Source: Botryotinia globosa (Eukaryota; Ascomycota; Leotiomycetes; Helotiales; Sclerotiniaceae). Taken from it: a DNA stretch of 64,000 nucleotides. Of the stretch, positions 58,138-64,000 are shown in pieces. The notes below the pieces were generated by a model that was given only the letters and a program-made list of their open reading frames with translations, made no database searches and was not told the origin of the DNA. How positions within the stretch are numbered: the stretch's first letter is position 1; every line of letters begins with the position of its first letter. The stretch lies in contig RCSZ01000005.1 in assembly GCA_014898425.1 (NCBI GenBank), forward strand, positions 124,001-188,000, in the 5' to 3' direction. Position numbers and translations under genes: made by a program.

Positions 58138-59674
58138 ATGTCGAAACGTCCAGCTGAAGATGAGAACATGGATCTGTCCTTGAAGGCAGGCGAGAGGCCG
58201 GAAAAGCCAGAATTGGATGATGGGGTAGGAGAGTTCGAAGACGAATTTGAAGATGAATATGAGAGCGAAGATGAGATTTTGGAGGCGGGTGTTGATGGAA
58301 GACCTGATGCTGAGAGAGAGGCTGAAGAAGCAGGTTAGTAGAAGCAATCATGAAGCTCTTGCGAGTGCGCATTTATGGAAATTTATTAATGCGCTTATAG
58401 AGGCCATGGAAGTCGATCAACAAACTTTCATAGTTGGTAGGAATAAACTGGAACCAGGGCAGACATTATCCCCCGATCTTACTACATACGAAATGCTTCA
58501 TGCTCTTAGTACCCCCTGGCCTTGTCTTTCTTTCGACATACTTAAGGATGGTTTGGGCGACAATCGAAAAACATACCCCGCTACTATGTATGCAGTTGCA
58601 GGAACACAAGCTGAACACAAACGGGAAAAGGAAAATCAATTGATGGTTATGAAGTTTAGTGGATTGAGTAGAATGGAGAGAGAACAGGGCGAAGACGAAT
58701 CGGATGAAGATGAAGATGAAGACTCGGATCCTATCCTTGAATCGGCTTCGATACCTCTCACTGCTACTACAAATAGAATACGTTCGCATCAAATACCCGC
58801 ATCGGACTCTTCGCGGCCTCCCACTACTCTTACTGCTTCAATGAGCGAATCCGGTCAAGTTCTTATTCACGATATTACCCCTCATCTATCCTCTTTTGAT
58901 ACCCCAGGCACTGTCATCAATCCACAACAAAATAAAGCTTTGGCTACTCTTAAAATGCACAAATCAGAAGGTTATGCTGTGGATTGGTCACCTTTGATAT
59001 CTACCGGAAAGTTGGTAACAGGAGATAACGATGGCAAAATTTACGTCTCTACAAGAACTGCTGGAGAGAGCTGGTCAGCCGATGCACGCCCATTCACAGG
59101 CCACACTGGAAGTATCGAAGAATTGCAATGGAGTCCTTCGGAAAAGAACGTTTTCGCATCCGCATCTAGCGATGGAACAATCAAAGTCTGGGACATTCGA
59201 AGTAAATCTCGAACCGCAGCACTCACAGTCCAGGTTTCCGAAACAGACGTAAACGTCATGTCCTGGTCACACCAAACTTCTCATCTTCTTGCCTCCGGCG
59301 CCGACGACGGAGTCTGGGCAGTTTGGGATCTACGAAATTGGAAACCCTCGAAAACTTCTGAACCATCTAAGCCGTCTCCAGTCGCTTCTTTCAACTTCCA
59401 CAAAGAGCAAATTACAAGTGTAGAATGGCATCCTACTGACGACAGTATTGTTGCGGTTGCAGCTGGTGATGACACTTTAACGCTGTGGGATCTGGCAGTC
59501 GAGTTGGATGATGAGGAAAGTAAGGATACCGGTGGAGTTAATGATGTTCCTCCACAATTGCTATTTGTGCATTACATGGCGAAGGTTAAGGAGTGTCATT
59601 GGCATCCACAAATTCCAGGAGCACTTGTGGGAACTGGAGAGAACTTCAACGTTTTCAAGACGATTAGTGTTTAA
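58138..59674 (+). CDS. RRB1: Ribosome assembly protein RRB1 (GRWD1-type WD40)
   Basis: Nucleolar WD40 chaperone, in yeast dedicated to ribosomal protein L3 (uL3). Two exons (58138-58333, 58401-59674) give 489 residues. An acidic head (GEFEDEFEDEYESEDEILEA) is followed by the histone/L3-binding N-terminal helix region FIVGRNKLEPGQTLSPDLTT and TPWPCLSFDILKDGLG. A second acidic stretch (about 180-195) comes next, and then WD repeats such as FTGHTGSIEELQWSPSE, FASASSDGTIKVWDIRSK, LLASGADDGVWAVWDLR and AVAAGDDTLTLWDLAVELDD. It ends VGTGENFNVFKTISV, as in the family. The splice at 58333/58401 joins EEAGE to AMEVDQQTF. Confidence 0.94.
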
Positions 59675-61179
59675 AATGTTGAGATTCATGGCTGTTGAAA
59701 GAGAAGAAACGAAAAACAAAAAGGTCTAAAAGTACAATGAGAAAAAAAAAGTTAACATCTACTATCTGTGGTTCGAATTTGGAGTTGTGATGATGAACCA
59801 TGTGTTATTCCTCTGAATAGTCGTGATGAAGTATCGGCTAGCTCCGGGAATATCCCAGATTTACCTACCTAGATATACTCCCCTGGTGAAAATATTCTTC
59901 ACTCTTGGAATTTTCTTGGGTTACATCGGTTCGAGAGAAAATCTGGAGTTGCCTAATTTATTCTAGCGGGTTCCCGCCACTTTCTACGTACAGGGAATAA
60001 TGGCTGTCTATCTCCAAGCAAGGGTTAGATCGGCAGACGTAGTACTCTTTTCGTATGTATGGAGCCCCCGCATTCTGGCGCGAGGGGCGGTCTGCTTAAT
60101 GGTAGGTAGGAGATGGGTTTGATGGTCTGGGTCTGGGTTTCGGGTCAGGAGAGTCCTGGAAATGTGATGGAGGCTAAAAATTTAATTAGGTAGAGGCGAG
60201 AAGCTGGAAGCTAGAGGTTCGATGGAGGAGCTTACTAGTATAACGCACTATTGAAGCTTGGAATGGATGGTTGGATGAGTTTGTGTAAGGAAGCTAGAGA
60301 ATGAGATCCGGAGGGAAGGGTGGAATGTGACACTTCTTTAGCTGAAGAAGATGGAGATGAGTAAGTAGAGTAGTGTGAGGGTTAGGAAAGTAAATTAAAG
60401 TTAGGCATAAAGACTTTTGCAGCTGGCTTGTTCTAGAACAGATGATTCGACATTCGAGATTCGAGAAGGGACTTTGCATGTTCTAGTCTATCCAGGCATC
60501 TTAGTCTGTCATATTCTCTTTTTGATCTATCGATCCTATATCTTCTCTTTCCTTTATTTTGTTCCGCTCCGCTTTACTTTCCTTCCTTTTCTTTCTTTCG
60601 TTCGTGTTTCTTGGTATTGGAATATCGTGCATGGTGTGATTTCTCTCTCGCATCGACGATGCCAGCATGCAGGCTTCCTCGTGATCCAGTCAGCAACAGG
60701 GTTTCTTGCAACCCCGTAAGCCTCTCGAGGAGCTAGAAGATGTATTGGTGGCTAGGCGTAAGGATGACCTTTCCCCGCAAATTCCGCAAAGGTAGTGGAA
60801 CGCACGCACGTTGTACAGAGTACTGGTGAGCTGTGGAAAAGTGTTGTGAGAATGATATGGGGTGATGGCGGCTCTTTTCTTGTGCCATTTTTTTTGTTTT
60901 GTTTGTGCTAAGAAGCTTTTTCCTACTTTGTTTTGGGGGAATTGAAATCAATTGCTCGCTTAACCGATCTGGATTCGGTATTAAAGATACAACCTCAAAG
61001 GATGTAAAGTTGATCATCATTACCAGAAGAAGAATACACCAAATGAGTGATCCATATCCCATCTATTACTTTCCTTCGTCATTGAGGAAATGAGATGAAG
61101 ATACTTCTATAACCACCTCTTTCCGTTCACTTCATTGCCCAAGTTGGCAAACACACAGTAAATAGATTCGAATGTGGAC
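59675..61179. other. Intergenic
   Basis: About 1.5 kb. No supportable gene; frames near 60417-60719 are pyrimidine-rich and not protein-like. It presumably holds the promoter of the gene at 61180. Confidence 0.35.
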
Positions 61180-62112
61180 ATGATACCATTGAACCATACT
61201 ATTTCCACTACACTTGGCGTTCAAACCCAAGTCCAAACTCAAGTCTCAAAGGCCCTATCTCCCTCCTTCCAATTTGGTCCCCTCGACCCCAACAAACCCA
61301 ATGCCACTTTCAAATTCACCTTCTCCTCTCCCTCGCCATGTCTTCCCTATCGCTCGAAGCGTACACGCCCCCTCTCAGACGTCGATGGAAACTTGAACGT
61401 GAATACCGTGAATGAAGGGCCAGGACGAAAAAAGAGAAGATTGCGTCTTCATCTTATTACCTCGCGATTGAGTAGGCCATTCTCGGTGCCTGCAAGCTAC
61501 AAACATGCCAGGATATTTGGGATGAAAGGTGTATGTGTGAAGGGTGTTGGTGGGGTGAAAAGGCTTGGAGTATTTGGAGGAGATGGAAAAGTTGGAGGGA
61601 AGAAAGAAATTGGGATTGGACGGAATGTGCTGCGGAAGGTGGCGATTTTCAATCGAATCAGGTTGCAGATGCGGATGCATGGGGCAAGGGAGTCAATGTT
61701 TCGAGAGCAAAAGCAACAGACATTGTTGGATGTGGATATGCATCTAAGGGAGAGTCTTGAGGGAAAACAGAACAAAAGGTGGAGTGAACTTGTGTTGCCT
61801 CCGAGTCCACTTGGAAGGTCGAACTATGATGTTTTAGATTCAGAAGATGAGATGCTGATGGATGAACTGGAGGATGGGTGTGAGAAGATGATCTATAGTG
61901 ACTTCAATGTCATGTGTTCTTCGGAAGAGGGAGAAGATGATTATGAGTACCTTGATACGCTTGATGGACTTTCTCCAGAGGATATGCAAGAGCAGCCGCT
62001 GAGTCCGCCCGAAGACGAGAGAATTGTGGAGATGCTGAGGGAGGAAGAGAGATTGCATGACAGCTATTCTGTTTCTGTTGGGGGTGCGGAGATGGGAGTT
62101 TCGGTGGGGTAA
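61180..62112 (+). CDS. Conserved-looking protein of unknown function, basic centre and acidic tail
   Basis: Single exon, 310 residues from the ATG at 61180 (the codon two earlier is GTG). The N-terminal third is Pro/Ser/Thr-rich. Around residue 80 is a basic cluster GRKKRRLRLHLITSRLSRPF with the pattern of a nuclear localisation signal. The segment PFSVPASYKHARIFG and, later, LRKVAIFNRIRLQMRMH look like short conserved helices. The last 110 residues are acidic (EDEMLMDELEDG; SSEEGEDDYEYLDTLDG). I do not recognise a domain. A nuclear role is only a guess from composition. Confidence 0.65.
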   Translation: MIPLNHTISTTLGVQTQVQTQVSKALSPSFQFGPLDPNKPNATFKFTFSSPSPCLPYRSKRTRPLSDVDGNLNVNTVNEGPGRKKRRLRLHLITSRLSRPFSVPASYKHARIFGMKGVCVKGVGGVKRLGVFGGDGKVGGKKEIGIGRNVLRKVAIFNRIRLQMRMHGARESMFREQKQQTLLDVDMHLRESLEGKQNKRWSELVLPPSPLGRSNYDVLDSEDEMLMDELEDGCEKMIYSDFNVMCSSEEGEDDYEYLDTLDGLSPEDMQEQPLSPPEDERIVEMLREEERLHDSYSVSVGGAEMGVSVG

Positions 62113-62377
62113 CTGGCTGTGAGATGAAGAAACTCGATAATCGAGTGGAATTGACAATGGAGGCAATCTCAGAGGGAGAATTGGGAACTATCTACTATGG
62201 TAGATGAGATTCTCTGCCGGGCCTCTGCAGAGGTCCTCAAACTTAACTTGAAAGCTACACAAAACGCTTTGGGGGTGGGGCTGATCGGCGTAATGGCATC
62301 TGCATGGGTATGTGTTCACGAGTATCCAAAAACGCATCGACGCATAAATAGTTGGATTTATTGGAGTTCGAGTGTTT

Positions 62378-63026
62378 TCATAATGCTTTTTGTAGCTTGG
62401 TGGCGCGGTCTACTGCAATATCACACATAGCCTGCATTGGAGTTAGCTATGAAAAAAACATGATTAAATCTCGAATACGGCGCACCTGAATAGCCTCTTT
62501 CCTCTCGAGTCCAATATCTCCTCTTGATATCCTTCTTCTCATATCTTCAAAAATGATAGGTCTTGATCTTCCATTTACAAAGACACTAACATCATGGTTA
62601 GCACTCGCTCGTCCACTACAGGAGATAGGCATGTTCATACACATATCTCAAGCCTGGAAAAGTCTTCTCATATTCTTCATTCAGAGCTTTTAACTTTTCA
62701 GCTTCTTCTGTAGGTCCAGTATTCAATTGCGCTTGTTCGGCTTTAGATTGTACACTTTCAACTTTCTTCTCGCCTAATCTAGGATGGGAACCAAGAATCT
62801 TGTCTAGCCACTCTCTATCACTTGGTAATGTACTTTCTGACAAATCAACAAGTTGGGTACCGACACTTGCGATAAGATCATTGTACGACTCGAAAGTTGT
62901 TGTATGAAGTAAATCCATAGAGAGTGTATGGAGAGCAGTACATGGCTCGAATAGGGCGTCGAGGACACCGGATCTTTCAACAGTGGATAGGGAGGGAATT
63001 CCAGCGATTGAAGGTATTGAAGTCAT
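62378..63026 (-). CDS. OHCU decarboxylase (uric acid degradation)
   Basis: Converts 2-oxo-4-hydroxy-4-carboxy-5-ureidoimidazoline to S-allantoin, the last step from urate, in peroxisome or cytosol. Three minus-strand exons (63026-62641, 62585-62486, 62431-62378) give 179 residues, the family's usual size. The helical N-terminus has LFEPCTALHTLS and the catalytic-histidine motif GSHPRLGEKK. The core continues EKLKALNEEYEKTFPGLRYV, VFVNGRSRPIIFEDMRRRI and ERKEAIQAMCDIAVDRATKL. The third exon is needed for the conserved EAIQAMCDIA helix; reading through the donor gives an unrelated RRIRDLIMFFS tail. There is no peroxisomal SKL at the C-terminus (ends QKAL). Confidence 0.9.
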
Positions 63027-63353
63027 TGTTTCTGATATACCTAGGTAGAAAAGCTCTTGGGAAGAATGAGAAGAATCGATGGACAAATGTTTATATATTT
63101 CGAAAATACATATAAAATACCCAATAAGCATTTAATAATGAGTATTACTCCATATATCCCAAAGTGTGATGAAGTCACTTATAAGGACATGAAATTCCCC
63201 ACACAAGGCCGGCGCCGGGAGCTTCAAACCCACGAACTAAGCCGTAGATAGATTAGCGTCATTATGGATTGATCGCGACCTCAAAATATCTTTTTATTTG
63301 TCGGATCACGGCGCGAGTTTAGAGCTTCAAATCTCATATCAACGCGAATCAAT
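63027..63353. promoter_or_regulatory. Divergent promoter of OHCU decarboxylase and PRP19
   Basis: Separates the two start codons by 327 bp. It includes a GC-rich patch at about 63200-63240 (aaggccggcgccgggagctt) that differs from the A+T-rich surroundings and contains a short palindrome GGCGCC. Confidence 0.45.
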
Positions 63354-63960
63354 ATGTTGTGCTCAAGTAAGTTTCGAAAGCTCCCGGAACTTGTTTGGTA
63401 CTTGCCATTGACATCTTATAGTATCTGGAGAAGCTCCACAGCATCCAGTTGCTTCATCGAAATCAGGTAAGTTGTGTAAACAAGGTATCTATTCAGTGAG
63501 CTTAAGAATAACAGATCTCAGGCAACGTTTTCGAAAAACGACTTATCGAATCATATATCTCTGAGAACCATAAGGATCCAGTTACGGGAGAAGACCTCGA
63601 AATCGCAGATCTAATCGACCTCAAATCCGCCAAAATTGTCACTCCTAGACCTCCAACCCTCACATCGATTCCTTCTCTCCTTTCCACTTTCCAAAATGAA
63701 TGGGATGCATTAGCATTGGAAAGTTTCACAATAAGACAACAATTACATCAGACGCGACAGGAGCTGTCGACAGCATTGTATCAACATGATGCAGCTGTAA
63801 GAGTTATTGCGCGGTTGACAAAGGAGAGAGACGAGGCTAGAGATGCGTTGAGCAAGGTTTCAATTGGTGCAGGAAATGCAGGAAATGGCGACGCTATGCA
63901 GGTTGATACTCAAGGCCTTCCAGAAAATTTGGCGAATCTGGTTGATACTACACAAGCCGA
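63354..63960 (+). CDS. PRP19: Pre-mRNA-processing factor 19 (partial, N-terminal)
   Basis: U-box E3 ubiquitin ligase and core of the NineTeen complex that activates the spliceosome. Three exons are visible (63354-63366, 63422-63466, 63522-63960); a GTACGA donor follows and the gene continues beyond the window. The first exon codes only MLCS and one base. The U-box reads ISGEAPQHPVASSKSGNVFE, KRLIESYISENHKDPVTGED and LEIADLIDLK. Then come SIPSLLSTFQNEWDALALES and the coiled coil QLHQTRQELSTALYQHDAAV that forms the tetramer. The WD40 domain lies outside the window. Stopping at the in-frame TGA at 63972 would truncate the protein before its WD40 part, so the intron reading is preferred. Confidence 0.93.
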
Positions 63961-64000
63961 GTACGAGACTTGACGAGGCCCGAGTTATGAATTCGATTGC

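Noticed and set aside
62197..62430. 78-codon plus-strand frame
   Set aside because: It overlaps the final exon of OHCU decarboxylase on the other strand and has no independent support.
63190..63240. Possible tRNA T-arm (GTGGGTTTGAAGCTCCC) on the minus strand
   Set aside because: Spacing within the motif is wrong for a B box, and there is no A box at a suitable distance.

Overview
The window is nuclear DNA of a filamentous ascomycete. Genes carry many short introns (about 45-100 nt) with GTANGT-type donors and CTAAY branch sites. The set of orthologues (vacuolar M28 protease PFF1, CCR4 with a long Q/N/H-rich head, GT90/CAP10 protein, SRR1-like protein, P450) is fungal, and protein style and base composition point to Leotiomycetes, probably Sclerotiniaceae (Botrytis/Sclerotinia type). 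That last step is inference; no search was run. All gene models below were spliced by hand and every exon junction was checked for reading phase.

Layout. 1-2.9 kb: an AT-rich block, then DNA primase large subunit. 3.5-5.9 kb: three tandem genes for tiny single-pass membrane proteins. 6.2-9.4 kb: a 12-exon gene with an HEXXH zinc motif. 10-15 kb: a frame-broken fungal gene, another tiny membrane protein, a mitochondrial-type hot-dog thioesterase and an SRR1-like gene. 15.7-18.1 kb: CCR4 deadenylase. 20.9-22.8 kb: a methyltransferase. 23.2-23.9 kb: an LYRM5/ETFRF1-type LYR protein with a 13-nt exon. 23.9-33.7 kb: a gene-poor stretch of almost 10 kb filled with different micro- and minisatellites and one pair of tRNA-like, transition-mutated repeats. 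33.7-36.8 kb: cAMP phosphodiesterase. 38.4-41.5 kb: PFF1. 42.5-44.4 kb: cytochrome P450. 45.9-46.5 kb: a small secreted protein. 48.0-50.1 kb: CAP10-like glycosyltransferase. 50.7-51.7 kb: mitochondrial uL15. 52.6-55.0 kb: sorting nexin MVP1. 55.6-57.2 kb: DCN1. 57.4-59.7 kb: divergent pair bS6m / RRB1. 61.2-62.1 kb: a conserved basic/acidic protein of unknown role. 62.4-63.0 kb: OHCU decarboxylase. 63.35 kb to the end: PRP19, cut off by the window edge.

Most genes are housekeeping and not functionally linked. Small themes are ribosome supply (uL15m, bS6m, RRB1, with bS6m and RRB1 sharing a 212-bp divergent promoter), mRNA fate (CCR4, PRP19), and vacuole/endosome function (PFF1, MVP1). There is no obvious secondary-metabolite cluster. 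The best candidates for something undescribed are the tandem microprotein trio, the intron-split HEXXH protein, and the tRNA-like repeat pair.
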